Assembly (NCBI GenBank): GCA_002440945.1
Contig: DJWG01000081.1
Location: 9,209-73,208 of the forward strand
DNA length: 64,000 nucleotides
Direction: 5' to 3'
From: Rhodobacteraceae bacterium UBA6236
GTDB taxonomy: Bacteria; Pseudomonadota; Alphaproteobacteria; Rhodobacterales; Rhodobacteraceae
Below are positions 44,607 through 53,858 of the stretch, piece by piece (position 1 is the first letter of the stretch; each line of letters opens with the position of its first letter). The notes under the pieces were generated by a model. It was given only the letters and a program-made list of their open reading frames with translations. It ran no database searches and was not told the origin of the DNA. Position numbers and translations under genes: made by a program.

Positions 44607-46016
44607 TCAGAATTCGGACCAGTTGTCTTCGCTGTCGTCGAAGCGAAGGGCAAGGTTGCCAACCGCGACCGGCTGCGGGCGGGAACGACGGGCGGGCCTG
44701 GACTGCGCTGCGCCAGGCCTGGCGTGGTGACCGGTGTTGAAACGCTGGACGAGTTCGGCAAGATCCGTGGCCTCTTCGGCGAGGCTGCGTGCGGCGGCGG
44801 TCGATTGCTGGACCATAGCCGCATTCTGTTGGGTCATCTTGTCCATTTCCCCGACCGCCAGGTTGACCTGTTGCAGACGCAGGGCCTGGGCCTGCGCGGA
44901 ATCGGAAATCTCACCGATGTTCGCCGTGATGGCCGCGATGCTCTTGCCGATGTCGGACAGGACCGAGCCGGTTTCGTCGACCAGCGCCACGCCTTCGGCG
45001 ACCCCGGCGGTGGAGGCGGTGATCAGGTCCTTGATTTCCCTGGCGGCGTCGGCGGACCGCTGGGCAAGGGCCCGGACTTCGTTGGCGACAACCGCAAAGC
45101 CCTTTCCGGCATCGCCTGCCCGCGCAGCTTCGACGCTGGCGTTCAGCGCAAGAAGGTTGGTCTGGAAAGCGATCCCGTCGATCACATTGATGATCTGCGT
45201 GATCTGCTGCGCCGATCTCTGGATCGCGCTCATCGCATCGACCGCACGGCGGACAACGGTTCCGCCATCGCTGGCGGCGGCGTTCGCTTCCGAGATCTGC
45301 GATTTCACGTCGGTGGCGTTATGCGCGGTTTTCTGCACCATCGCCGTCACCTCGCGCATGGCCGCCGCGCTTTCTTCAAGGTTGGCCGCCTGCTGTTCGG
45401 TGCGGACCGACAGGTCGTCCGAGGCGGCGCGGATTTCCGAGGCACCCCCCAGAACGTTGTTCGCAGCGCTTGAAGTGCGGGTCATCACTTCGGAAAGTTC
45501 GGTGACGGCACCATTGTAATCATCGCGCAGCCGGTCATGTTCGGCACCGAAGGGCGTGGCGATCGAATAGGTCAGATCGCCCTGCTTCAGGTGTTCAAGC
45601 GCCTTGGTGAATTCCGGAATAACCCGCTTCAGGACCACATCCGACTGCCGCATCTTGATGGCATTGTCGCGGAAAACCGTCATCGCTCGGGTCATGCGGC
45701 CGGTGCAGTCGCTGTGGTCGGTAAAATCGATCGGACTTTCCAGATCTCCGGCGGCCAGCGCCTCCATCCGGGCGACGGTGGCGACGTAGGGATCGCTGAT
45801 CAGTTTCGCGGCCAGCAGCAAGATCCCGACAGTTGCCACCATTTCCGCGAATGAAATCGCGTATTCTGTCGGTGAATGCGTCTGGTTGCCGGTCCAGCCG
45901 ACGGAAAGTGCAAGCAGCGGCAAGGCGGTGACCGCCACCAGCAGCACGGCGATCACATTGAACTTCCTGCGGATCGGTGCGTCTTTGTAGAACCAGCGGA
46001 TCATGCGCGTTTCCAT
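44607..46016 (-). CDS. Methyl-accepting chemotaxis protein ending in NWSEF
   Basis: 469 residues. Helices [20 protein letters not shown] and [17 protein letters not shown] flank a loop of about 15 residues, so the periplasmic sensor is essentially absent. HAMP segments follow (two, one containing [16 protein letters not shown]), then the signalling domain with tip [20 protein letters not shown]. The C-terminus is NWSEF after a flexible Arg/Pro-rich linker. This is nearly the NWETF pentapeptide that docks CheR in high-abundance enteric receptors. First gene of the operon. Confidence 0.9.
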   Translation of the reverse strand: METRMIRWFYKDAPIRRKFNVIAVLLVAVTALPLLALSVGWTGNQTHSPTEYAISFAEMVATVGILLLAAKLISDPYVATVARMEALAAGDLESPIDFTDHSDCTGRMTRAMTVFRDNAIKMRQSDVVLKRVIPEFTKALEHLKQGDLTYSIATPFGAEHDRLRDDYNGAVTELSEVMTRTSSAANNVLGGASEIRAASDDLSVRTEQQAANLEESAAAMREVTAMVQKTAHNATDVKSQISEANAAASDGGTVVRRAVDAMSAIQRSAQQITQIINVIDGIAFQTNLLALNASVEAARAGDAGKGFAVVANEVRALAQRSADAAREIKDLITASTAGVAEGVALVDETGSVLSDIGKSIAAITANIGEISDSAQAQALRLQQVNLAVGEMDKMTQQNAAMVQQSTAAARSLAEEATDLAELVQRFNTGHHARPGAAQSRPARRSRPQPVAVGNLALRFDDSEDNWSEF

Positions 46017-46183
46017 CTGAAAAAAATGCCTTCAGGGGTGGATAAGGGGCCCGGCCTAATTTTGAATGAAGCGCCTTCCGGAAACAGGCGCTGAAGCGAG
46101 AGAGGCCGCGATCCGCGACAGGCCGTCGCACGGGCCGCAAAACCGGTTGCCATCGCGGGAGAAGTCAGAGAGACTTCGACCCG

Positions 46184-46546
46184 ATGCGTATGGCTGCGAG
46201 ATATATGCAACGGCTGGCCTTTCTGGCCGTCCTGACCTTCGCCCTGGTGGCGACAGGCTTCGCGCATCGCTTGCCCTCGACCGATGATGTGGCGGTTGAC
46301 GCCTTCGTGCTTGCCGGCGGCGATCTGGCCGATCTTTGCGCGGATGGCAAAAGTGACGGCCACCAAAACCACCGCGACTGCCCGGCCTGTCAGATGTCCG
46401 GCACCGCCGATCTGCCCCCCGTGACATCGAGCGTCCATGACGCCGACCTAGTCTTTGTGGCCGAGGTCGTGGCACCCCGGGCCAGCCGCGCCGTGCGCGA
46501 GGTGGCCGATCCTGCGCTTGGGCTGCGCGCGCCTCCTCTGGTCTGA
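46184..46546 (+). CDS. Small secreted DUF2946-like protein
   Basis: 120 residues with an N-terminal signal peptide (LAFLAVLTFALVATGFA). The mature part has the DUF2946 look: ADLCADG, several histidines (DGHQNHRDCPAC), CPACQM and a C-terminal GLRAPPLV. The Cys-x-x-Cys with nearby His suggests periplasmic metal binding. DUF2946 genes often precede TonB or ABC metal-uptake genes, and here one lies 390 bp upstream of an iron-siderophore-type importer on the same strand. ATGs at 46190 and 46205 are alternative starts. Metal identity is unknown. Confidence 0.6.
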   Translation: MRMAARYMQRLAFLAVLTFALVATGFAHRLPSTDDVAVDAFVLAGGDLADLCADGKSDGHQNHRDCPACQMSGTADLPPVTSSVHDADLVFVAEVVAPRASRAVREVADPALGLRAPPLV

Positions 46547-46680
46547 TCGCGATTCGTCGTCCGATCCGTTGACCCGCGGGCGCCCTTGCGCCTGCGCCAG
46601 AGGCAAAAGCCCATGTTCCGTTTCGCAATCGCGGCCCGTGCCGCCGCCGTTCATCGAACGGCCCCGATTTCCCACCCCAT

Positions 46681-46860
46681 TTCCCTTGTAACCGGGAAGG
46701 GCGGCAGGCCCTTCGCCTGCGCAAGACCCGCACCGGGCAGATAGCGGTTCGGCCCGCGGGGGGAGCGCGTCCCGCCCGCAGGCTGAAGACTCCGCCCTGG
46801 CAGGGGCGGAGCCTGGAGGAGGGGTCCATCCGAAGGCATTGGCGGATGGACCTCTTTTCT
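46681..46860 (+). promoter_or_regulatory. Structured leader upstream of the ABC importer
   Basis: Between the DUF2946-like gene and the importer are 390 bp without a gene. Within 46681-46860 successive potential hairpins occur: TTCCC/GGGAA (46681-46698), GCAGG/CCTGC (46702-46720), CTCCGCCC/GGGGCGGAG (46789-46811) and a terminator (46823-46860). Stacked stems followed by a terminator ahead of a transporter operon suggest a cis-regulatory RNA. It does not show the conserved elements of the cobalamin, TPP, FMN or NiCo riboswitches. Confidence 0.5.
46823..46860 (+). terminator. Intrinsic terminator in the importer leader
   Basis: GGTCCATCCG pairs perfectly with CGGATGGACC around a 10-nt loop and is followed by TCTTTTCT. 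It is 76 bp upstream of the substrate-binding protein ATG, so it terminates or attenuates transcription entering the importer operon. Confidence 0.8.
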
Positions 46861-46936
46861 GGAAACGCCGCGCCGCCCGGCGCCCCAGGCAGCCTCACCA
46901 GAAGAAACGACCACTTCCAGAACCAGGAGACATGAC

Positions 46937-48025
46937 ATGAAACGAATTGCAGCCCTTGCGGCGCTGATGCTGGCCACCAGCGTCCCGGCCTGGGCCGAGG
47001 TGACGCTTGCGGACCTCAAGGGTCGTGAAGTCACCTTGAAGGACCACCCCGAACGTGTGCTCCTTGGGTTCTACTACGAGGATTTCATCGCCATCACCGG
47101 CAAGGGCGGCATGGACAAGGTCGTGGCGATTTCGCGCGGGCCCTGGGCCGAATGGCGGCCGATGCAGTGGGAAGCCTACAAGTCCGTCTATCCGCAGATC
47201 GAGACGCTGCCTGATGTGGGCGATACCGAAACCTCGACCTTCTCGGTCGAAGCCGCGATCGCCGCGAAACCCGACGTGGCGCTGCTGGCGGGTTGGCAGT
47301 TCGACGCGCTTGGCGAAGGCGTGGGCCAGCTTGAGGCGGCGGGGATCCCGGTCGTCGTGGTCGATTACAACGCCCAGACGCTTGCGGCGCACCTGGCCTC
47401 GACCCGCGTCATCGGCACGATGATGGGAACGGAAGACCGCGCCGAAAACCTGGCCAAGCTTTACGAGACGATGATCACCGACACCCAGGCGCGGGTGGCC
47501 GCCGCGGGGGACACCCCGAAGAAGGTCTACGTCGAACTGGCGAAGAAGGGTCCGTCCGAGGTCGGCAATTCCTACGGCAACGGCATGTGGGCGGGGGTGA
47601 TCGACCTGGTGGGCGGCGCCAATATCGCCAAGGGCCAGATCGAGAACTGGGGTCCGCTTGCGCCCGAATATGTCCTGGCGGAGCGGCCCGAAGTGATCCT
47701 GCTGGCCGGGTCGGAGTGGATGTCGGCGCCCGAGGCGGTCCGCGTGGGCTTCAAGGCCGATGCGGCCGAGGTTCAAAACCGGATGGCGGCCTATACGACC
47801 CGCGCGGGCTGGGCCGACCTGCCGGCGGTGAAATCGGGTGAGGTGCATGCGATCTACCACGGTGGCGCGCGGTCGCTGTCGGACTTCGTCTTCGCCCGCT
47901 ATCTGGGCAAGACGCTGCACCCTGCGGCTTTCGCCGATGTCGATCCGCAGGCGGAGCTAGCAGCCTATTATGCCGAATGGCTGCCGGTCCCGCTGGACGG
48001 CATCTTCGTGCAGAAACTGAAATGA
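46937..48025 (+). CDS. ABC transporter periplasmic substrate-binding protein (FecB/TroA-like)
   Basis: 362 residues. Signal peptide (MKRIAALAALMLATSVPAWA), then the two-lobed type III binding-protein fold of iron-siderophore/haem/cobalamin importers. AGGAG lies 7 nt upstream of the ATG. Family segments include FSVEAAIAAKPDVALLAGWQ, LAPEYVLAERPEVILLAGSE and a conserved-looking GMWAGVIDLVGGANIAKGQ. Its stop overlaps the permease start (ATGA). Substrate is not inferable from motifs; a ferric chelate or another metal complex is likely given the family and the upstream metal-type protein. Confidence 0.85.
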   Translation: MKRIAALAALMLATSVPAWAEVTLADLKGREVTLKDHPERVLLGFYYEDFIAITGKGGMDKVVAISRGPWAEWRPMQWEAYKSVYPQIETLPDVGDTETSTFSVEAAIAAKPDVALLAGWQFDALGEGVGQLEAAGIPVVVVDYNAQTLAAHLASTRVIGTMMGTEDRAENLAKLYETMITDTQARVAAAGDTPKKVYVELAKKGPSEVGNSYGNGMWAGVIDLVGGANIAKGQIENWGPLAPEYVLAERPEVILLAGSEWMSAPEAVRVGFKADAAEVQNRMAAYTTRAGWADLPAVKSGEVHAIYHGGARSLSDFVFARYLGKTLHPAAFADVDPQAELAAYYAEWLPVPLDGIFVQKLK

Positions 48026-49074
48026 GCGAACCGGGGCTGGCCATCGGCGGCTATGCCCGCCGGATCCGGCTTCGCGGCGCGGCGGTGATTGCCGCCGCGC
48101 TGGTGCTTTGCCTGCTGGTGCTGGCCGATCTGGTGACGGGGCCGTCGGGGATGCCGCTGGCCGACCTGAACCGCGCCTTCTGGGCCGGGCCGGGCGGCGA
48201 GGATCGCGCCGCCGCCGCGATCCTGTGGCAGATACGGATGCCGCAGACCATCATGGCGGTTCTGGTCGGCGCCAGCCTTGGCCTTGCCGGGCTGGTCATG
48301 CAGACGATCCTGGCAAACCCCTTGGCCAGCCCCTTCACGCTTGGCTTTTCCGCCGCCGCCGGTTTCGGGGCGGCGGTTTCGATCCTGCTGGGCGGGCTGA
48401 CCTTCCTGCCGCCCTGGGTGGAAACGCCCATCGCCGCATTTGCCATGACGCTCGCCGCCGCCGGGCTGGTCTATGTCGTCGCCCGACTGAAGGGGTCGCA
48501 GGCCGAGGTGCTGGTGCTGGCGGGCATCGCGGTGCTGTTCTTCTTCCAGGCGCTGCAATCGCTGGTGCAGTTCATGGCCTCGCCCGAGGTGCTGCAACAG
48601 ATCGTCTTCTGGCTGTTCGGCAGCCTTCTGAAGGCAAGCTGGACCTCGGTCCAGGTATCCGGCGCGATCCTGGCGATCTGCCTGCCCTTCGTGATGCGCG
48701 ATGCCTGGAACCTGACCGCGCTGCGTCTGGGCGATGCCAATGCCGCAAGCCTGGGGCTGAACGTCGACCACATGCGCCGCCGGTCTTTCCTTCTGGTCGC
48801 GGCGCTGACGGCAGGGGCGGTCAGCTTTACCGGCACCATCGGCTTCGTCGGCCTCATCGCGCCCCACGCCGCCCGCGCGGCGGTGGGCGAGGATCACCGC
48901 TTCGCGCTGCCGGTCGCGGCGCTGATGGGGGCGCTGATCCTTGTCGCGGCCTCGGTCGCGGGAAAACTGATCTCTCCGGGTGCGGTGATCCCGGTCGGGG
49001 TCATCACGGCGATTGCCGGTATCCCCATGCTCATGACGGTTCTGATCACCCTGAAACCCACAGGTGCAAGATGA
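48022..49074 (+). CDS. FecCD-family ABC transporter permease
   Basis: About 350 residues from ATG 48022 with the ten-helix FecCD/BtuC pattern. Recognisable signatures are RMPQTIMAVLVGASLGLAGL near the N-terminus, LANPLASPFTLGFSAAAGFG in the second helix pair, and GTIGFVGLIAPHAARAAVGE, which contains the ATPase-contacting loop. It would form the inner-membrane channel of the importer. Start and stop both overlap their neighbours by 4 bp, so a single polycistronic unit is certain. Confidence 0.9.
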   Translation: MSEPGLAIGGYARRIRLRGAAVIAAALVLCLLVLADLVTGPSGMPLADLNRAFWAGPGGEDRAAAAILWQIRMPQTIMAVLVGASLGLAGLVMQTILANPLASPFTLGFSAAAGFGAAVSILLGGLTFLPPWVETPIAAFAMTLAAAGLVYVVARLKGSQAEVLVLAGIAVLFFFQALQSLVQFMASPEVLQQIVFWLFGSLLKASWTSVQVSGAILAICLPFVMRDAWNLTALRLGDANAASLGLNVDHMRRRSFLLVAALTAGAVSFTGTIGFVGLIAPHAARAAVGEDHRFALPVAALMGALILVAASVAGKLISPGAVIPVGVITAIAGIPMLMTVLITLKPTGAR

Positions 49075-49823
49075 CGCTTTCGGCCATGATCCCCACGGTC
49101 CGCAAGGGCCGCACCACCATCCTGCATCCGGCGCAGATCGACGCAGGGCCCGGCGAGGTTCTGGGCATCGTCGGCCCGAACGGCGCGGGCAAGTCCACGC
49201 TGCTGCGCAGCCTTGCCGGGGCCTCGGAACCCGCCGCCCGGGTGACGTGGCACGGCCATGCCTTGCCGCCCTGCCAGATCGGCTACATGCCGCAGGCCTT
49301 CCAGGTCTGCGCGCGGCTGTCGGTGCTGGAATGCGTCGTCCTTGGTCGGCGCGAACGGTTGGGCTGGCGCGTGTCGCCGCAAGACCTCGACGACAGCGCC
49401 GCGGTGCTGGAGCTTCTGGGGATCGCGCATCTGGCCGACCGTGCGCTGGAAAGCCTGTCGGGCGGCCAGCAACAGATGGTGCTTCTGGCCCAGCGGCTCT
49501 TGCGGCAGCCCTCGCTCATGGTGCTGGATGAACCGACCTCGGCCCTGGACCTGCACCACCAGCTGAGAATCCTTGCCCGGCTGCGGGCCTATGCCCGCGA
49601 ACATCAGGTTGTCGTGGTGATGGCGCTGCATGACCTGACCATGGCCGCACGCTTCTGCGACCGGATCTTGCTGCTGCACGCCGGACAGGTCGCCGCCTGC
49701 GGAGAGGCGGCCGCCATCCTCACCCGCGAAAGGATCGGGTCCTGCTGGGGCGTCGACCCGGAAGTGCTTTACACCCGCGACGGCGCGCCGGTGATCGTGC
49801 CGCATCTGGCAGCGGCGGTGTAG
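49071..49823 (+). CDS. ABC transporter ATP-binding protein (iron-complex type)
   Basis: 250 residues. Walker A GPNGAGKSTLLRS, Q-loop region YMPQAFQ, signature LSGGQQQMVLLAQRL, Walker B LMVLDEPTSALDL and H-loop MALHDLT are all present. FecE/BtuD-like length. It drives import through the FecCD permease. The operon contains no TonB-dependent outer-membrane receptor, so this must be supplied from elsewhere or the substrate must diffuse through porins. Confidence 0.92.
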   Translation: MTLSAMIPTVRKGRTTILHPAQIDAGPGEVLGIVGPNGAGKSTLLRSLAGASEPAARVTWHGHALPPCQIGYMPQAFQVCARLSVLECVVLGRRERLGWRVSPQDLDDSAAVLELLGIAHLADRALESLSGGQQQMVLLAQRLLRQPSLMVLDEPTSALDLHHQLRILARLRAYAREHQVVVVMALHDLTMAARFCDRILLLHAGQVAACGEAAAILTRERIGSCWGVDPEVLYTRDGAPVIVPHLAAAV

Positions 49824-50061
49824 CTGTTCGCGCCTTGCCAGTGGCAACGGTCCGCCGCCTGCGGATCACGCTTTCCACCCTGCTTCGAAAAAGCTTGAAA
49901 AATGGTATCCGTCTCGTACCTTTTAGTTCTGGCGGGCGGCCGCGCTCATCAGGGACCATGGAGCTTCAAGGCAGCACATCCGAAATCCGGCGGGGAGGGT
50001 CGGGCCAGGATCGCGCCTTTCTGAAATAGCCCATGGATCACGCGGCATTGGGAGGAATGGC
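49824..50061. other. Intergenic region after the ABC importer
   Basis: 238 bp between two same-strand genes. AT-rich segments (AAAAAGCTTGAAAAATGG and TACCTTTTAG, about 49888-49925) could be a promoter for the next gene. No convincing terminator hairpin was seen. Confidence 0.3.
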
Positions 50062-50553
50062 ATGGTCGATATCATTTCCAGGCGGGATGGTCCGCGCCGC
50101 GAAGACGAACGGGCGCGGCGGCTGATCAACGAGAATCGGGGTGCCATCACCCATCTTGCCGACCGCCTGACGCAAGGCGGCTACAGTGCCGGCATTGCCG
50201 CGAAGGCCGCCGCAGCGAAGGGGCCGCAGGCGGAAGGCAAGCTGATCCACGACCTCGCCGCAAGCAGCGCCCGGACCGTTGATTCCGGTGAAACGCGGGT
50301 CAAGGTCAGCCTGAACAACCGCGTCGTGGCCTATGATGGCGGCTCGGGCCGTCAGGTCCATCTGCTGGGGGAAATCCGGCGGCAGGGTGGTCTGCGCTAC
50401 TTCGCCCTTGCGGTTCCGGCAAACGGTTTCCTGTCGGATCTGCCACCCGAAGTTCTGGCCTCGATCGAGGAACTGGATGGCCAGATCATCGACGCGGCCT
50501 GCCCTGAAACCCTGCTGGCAACCGCCATCGCCGAACGCCTTGGCTACGCTTGA
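50062..50553 (+). CDS. Hypothetical protein upstream of the propane regulator
   Basis: 163 residues, ATG preceded by GGGAGGA. No membrane helix or signal peptide. The first 60 residues are charged and helical (REDERARRLINENRGAITHL). The C-terminal half is beta-rich (VKVSLNNRVVAYDGGSGRQV, HLLGEIRRQGGLRYFALAVP). I do not recognise the family. It precedes the sigma54 activator by 123 bp on the same strand, with a small GC hairpin between them, and may or may not belong to the propane locus. Confidence 0.6.
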   Translation: MVDIISRRDGPRREDERARRLINENRGAITHLADRLTQGGYSAGIAAKAAAAKGPQAEGKLIHDLAASSARTVDSGETRVKVSLNNRVVAYDGGSGRQVHLLGEIRRQGGLRYFALAVPANGFLSDLPPEVLASIEELDGQIIDAACPETLLATAIAERLGYA

Positions 50554-50676
50554 CGACGGGCCCCGGACCAGGGGCCTTGCTATGACTTCCTCCCGCAGGT
50601 GCTCTCGCTGCACGGCTGACCGAGAGTCGAGACCGAGAAGGGCGCATCCCGCGCCCGTGCTCCCTGGAAGGAAAGC

Positions 50677-52692
50677 ATGAGCGATTTGATTGGGGGATTT
50701 CATACCCGGACGGGCGGCTTTGACGAATGGCTGGACCAGCGCGCCACGATGCGCGCCTGGGAAGATTTCCTGACCTTCCGCGACCTCGGCCGCAGCCAGA
50801 TTTCCGGCGTCCGGCGCGAGATCCTGGAATCCTGGTCACGCAGCATCGATTCAGGCATCGATGCGACCGCCGTCCTTGCGCCCCTGGACGAAACCGAAGA
50901 AAGGCTGGAGGCCGCCCGGCAGAAGAACGCCGAACTCCGCGCCGCCGCGCAGCAGCCCTTCGCCAAGATCGGCCCGCTTCTTGCCGAAGCCAGTGCGCTG
51001 CTGATCCTGACGGATGCCGAAGGCATCGTTCTGGAACAGATCGGCGACGTGCGCACCCATGACGCGGCGCGCGGCATCCATCTGGTGCGCGGTGGCAACT
51101 GGGATGAGGCGATCATCGGCACCAACGGCATCGGCACCGCAATCCGGTCGGGGCGTCCGACGGTGGTCCATGCCTCTGAACATTTCTGCCAGGGCATCAA
51201 GAACTGGACCTGCGCCGCCGCGCCCGTCCGCGACCCCATCGACCAGCGGATCATCGGCGCGGTGGACCTGTCCGGCCCGCCAAGCATCTTCCGCCCCCAT
51301 AACGTCGCCATGATCGCTTCTGTCGCGCGTGAAATCGAGGCGGCGCTTGCAGAAGGGCAGGACACCCGCCGCATCCGCCTGCTTGAGGCGTTCCTCGATT
51401 CCGGGTCTGCCTACGACAAAAGCGATGCGGTGGTCATCCTCGACCGGATCGGGCGGGTCATGTATCACCGCCATCCGGGTGCCGTGACCGAGGTGCAGCG
51501 GGCGCAGGATCTGGCGCTGGGGCGGCAACTGATCCCGCTGTCGGTGTCGATGACCGATCATGACATCGTGCGCGCCATGCCGCCGCATCTGCAACCGAAC
51601 GGCGTGAGCCGGCTTTTGCTGGATGGCGAATTCAGCGGCGCGGCGCTGATCCTGCCGTCCGGCCGAACGGTGGCGCCGCAGGCCCTTCGCCCGCCATCGG
51701 CGCCCGTGCGCATTCCGCCGCGCGCCGGGGCCGAGGGGGACGAGCTGTTGATGATCGGGCAGGCGCCGAAGTTCCTCGCCGCCGTCGATCTTGCCCGCCG
51801 CGCCGCCGCCGCGGGGGCGTCGGTCCTGATCCAGGGCGAAACCGGCGCCGGGAAGGAGCTTTTCGCGCGCCTCATCCATTCGGGCGCGGGGAAGGGCCGT
51901 GGCCCCTTCGTGACCGTCAATTGCGGCGCGATTTCCGCCGACCTTTTCGGGTCCGAGCTGTTCGGCCATGCAGCCGGGGCCTTCACCGGTGCGACCCGCG
52001 ACGGCAAGGCGGGCAAGTTCGAACAGGCCGACGGCGGCGTTCTGTGTCTGGATGAGATCGGCGAGATGCCCCGGGACTTGCAACCCTATCTGCTTCGGGT
52101 GCTGGAACAGCGCGCGGTCTACCGCATCGGCTGTTCGCGCCGCCGCCAGGTCGAGGTGCAGCTGGTCGCCATGACCAACCGCGACCTGGGGCTGGAGGTC
52201 GAGGCCGGTCGCTTCCGCCGCGATCTGTACTACCGGGTCGGCACGGTCACGATCGAGGTTCCCCCTTTGCGCGAACGCACATGCGACCTCCCTGTCCTGG
52301 CTGAGCACTTCAGCCAGCGCGTGGCCGCGCGCCTGGGCCGCGACCCGCTCAGTCTGTCGGACGCTGCGATGGACCGGCTCCTGGCCTATGCCTGGCCCGG
52401 AAACGTGCGGGAATTGCGCAACCTGCTGGAACGGCTTTACCTGATGGCCTCGGGGTCCGTGGTCACGGAAGATGCCTTGCCGCCGGTCTTCCATCAGCAA
52501 GCACCCGTGCCGCAGCCGCTGGTCGCGCCAGCCGAACCCGCAAGCCTGACCGATCTGGAGGAACAGGCGATCCGCCGCGCGCTGGTGGTGGAAGAAGGCA
52601 ACCTGACCCGGGTCGCCACGGTCCTGGGCATCTCGCGCCCGACGCTTTACCGCAAGCTGCGCGCCTACGGCATCCGGCGCACATATGAATGA
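50677..52692 (+). CDS. Sigma54-dependent activator of propane monooxygenase (MimR/AcoR-like)
   Basis: 671 residues. An N-terminal GAF-type sensing region (about 80-230) includes NWDEAIIGTNGIGTAIRSGR, the AcoR/MimR signature. A linker leads to the AAA+ domain (about 350-590): Walker A GETGAGKELFAR, the sigma54-contact loop GAFTGA, Walker B GGVLCLDEIGEM and R-finger region RRDLYYRVG. A Fis-type helix-turn-helix closes the protein (NLTRVATVLGISRPTLYRKL). It faces the prm operon convergently and is its probable activator, acting with RpoN; the ligand could be propane, an alcohol or a ketone. Confidence 0.9.
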   Translation: MSDLIGGFHTRTGGFDEWLDQRATMRAWEDFLTFRDLGRSQISGVRREILESWSRSIDSGIDATAVLAPLDETEERLEAARQKNAELRAAAQQPFAKIGPLLAEASALLILTDAEGIVLEQIGDVRTHDAARGIHLVRGGNWDEAIIGTNGIGTAIRSGRPTVVHASEHFCQGIKNWTCAAAPVRDPIDQRIIGAVDLSGPPSIFRPHNVAMIASVAREIEAALAEGQDTRRIRLLEAFLDSGSAYDKSDAVVILDRIGRVMYHRHPGAVTEVQRAQDLALGRQLIPLSVSMTDHDIVRAMPPHLQPNGVSRLLLDGEFSGAALILPSGRTVAPQALRPPSAPVRIPPRAGAEGDELLMIGQAPKFLAAVDLARRAAAAGASVLIQGETGAGKELFARLIHSGAGKGRGPFVTVNCGAISADLFGSELFGHAAGAFTGATRDGKAGKFEQADGGVLCLDEIGEMPRDLQPYLLRVLEQRAVYRIGCSRRRQVEVQLVAMTNRDLGLEVEAGRFRRDLYYRVGTVTIEVPPLRERTCDLPVLAEHFSQRVAARLGRDPLSLSDAAMDRLLAYAWPGNVRELRNLLERLYLMASGSVVTEDALPPVFHQQAPVPQPLVAPAEPASLTDLEEQAIRRALVVEEGNLTRVATVLGISRPTLYRKLRAYGIRRTYE

Positions 52693-52702
52693 CGCATCGC
52701 TT

Positions 52703-52737
52703 CCCCGGAAGGCGGAGGACAGCTCCGCCTTCCGGGG
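52703..52737. terminator. Bidirectional terminator between activator and adh genes
   Basis: A 14-bp perfect stem (CCCCGGAAGGCGGA and complement) with a 7-nt loop, located between the convergent activator and alcohol dehydrogenase genes. Confidence 0.85.
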
Positions 52738-52749
52738 TCGCACCCGCGC

Positions 52750-53793
52750 TTAAGGCACGATCACGCCGCGCCCGGTAAAGCGGCGGTTCTTGAAATCGTC
52801 GATGGCGGTGTTGATGTCGTCAAGCTTGTAAGAGGTGTAGTGCATCTTCACCTTGCCGTCGGCGTTCAATTCCATCAGTTCGACAAGCTCGGTGTAGTCG
52901 CCCACCAGGCTGCCGCCGATCTTGATTTCATTGGCGACCAGATCAAGCGTCGGGATCTGCACCGTGCCGCCATAGCCCACGACGATCACTTCGCCGCCCT
53001 TGCGCAACAGCTTCCAGCAGATGTTTTCGACGCCCAGTTCGCCGACAAAGTCGATGACCACATGCGCGCCGCCACCGGTGATCGACTTCAGTTCCTCGAT
53101 CAGGTTGGGGCCGCCGTCCAGAACGTAGTCGGCGCCCAGTTCCTTCGCCAGAAGCTGCGCCCCCGGTTCGCGGTCGATGGCGATGGTGCGGCAGCCCGAC
53201 ATTTCGCGCAGGACCTGAAGGGCGATGTGGCCCAGCCCACCCACGCCCAGGACCGCGCAGTAGCTGCCCGGCGGCAGCATCTTCGCCGCCCGTTTCGCAG
53301 CGCGGTAGGCGGTGATGCCGGCGTCGGCCATCGGCGCCACATCAAGCGGCGCGATGTTGGTATTCAGCTTGATGAGCGAGCGTTCGTTGGTCAGGAAATA
53401 TTCGGCGAACCCGCCGTTCAGGCCAAGGCCCGGAAACAGGCCGTGGTCGCAATACATGTCATGACCGTGGTGGCAGTTCAGGCAGACGCCGCAGGTGCGC
53501 AGGGGGTGGCAGATGACCGCATCGCCCGGCTTCACCGTCTTGACGTTGCTGCCGACGTCTTCGACCCAGCCCGCGTTTTCATGGCCCATCACATAGGGCA
53601 GCAGGCTGCCATGCGGGTCCATGATACCCTGCCAGACGCCTTCGATGATATGGAGGTCAGTCCGGCACAGCCCGGCGGCGCCGACGCGCACGATCACCTC
53701 GTCGGGGGCGGTGATGGTCGGGGCGGTGATGTCCTCGATCTTCAGCTTCACGTTCATGTGGGGGTCGTATTCATAAAGTCTTGCAGCCTTCAT
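52750..53793 (-). CDS. Zinc-dependent alcohol dehydrogenase of the propane locus
   Basis: 347 residues, medium-chain dehydrogenase family. Catalytic zinc ligands are seen as Cys in AGLCRTDLHIIEG and in GHENAGW; the structural zinc cysteines are in CGVCLNCHHGHDMYC. The nucleotide-binding GVGGLGHIALQVL follows, and an acidic residue (AIDRE) after the second strand favours NAD. Same position as the adh gene of actinobacterial prm/mim clusters, where it oxidises 2-propanol to acetone. Last gene of the operon. Confidence 0.88.
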   Translation of the reverse strand: MKAARLYEYDPHMNVKLKIEDITAPTITAPDEVIVRVGAAGLCRTDLHIIEGVWQGIMDPHGSLLPYVMGHENAGWVEDVGSNVKTVKPGDAVICHPLRTCGVCLNCHHGHDMYCDHGLFPGLGLNGGFAEYFLTNERSLIKLNTNIAPLDVAPMADAGITAYRAAKRAAKMLPPGSYCAVLGVGGLGHIALQVLREMSGCRTIAIDREPGAQLLAKELGADYVLDGGPNLIEELKSITGGGAHVVIDFVGELGVENICWKLLRKGGEVIVVGYGGTVQIPTLDLVANEIKIGGSLVGDYTELVELMELNADGKVKMHYTSYKLDDINTAIDDFKNRRFTGRGVIVP

Positions 53794-53858
53794 CGGCGCA
53801 GTCCTTTCCTTGGATTGGGGTCAAAAAGGGAAGGGCGGACGAGCCGCCCTTCGCGCCG

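Noticed and set aside
46681..46860. Cobalamin riboswitch upstream of the ABC importer
   Set aside because: The conserved box elements of cobalamin riboswitches were not found, despite the hairpin-rich leader.
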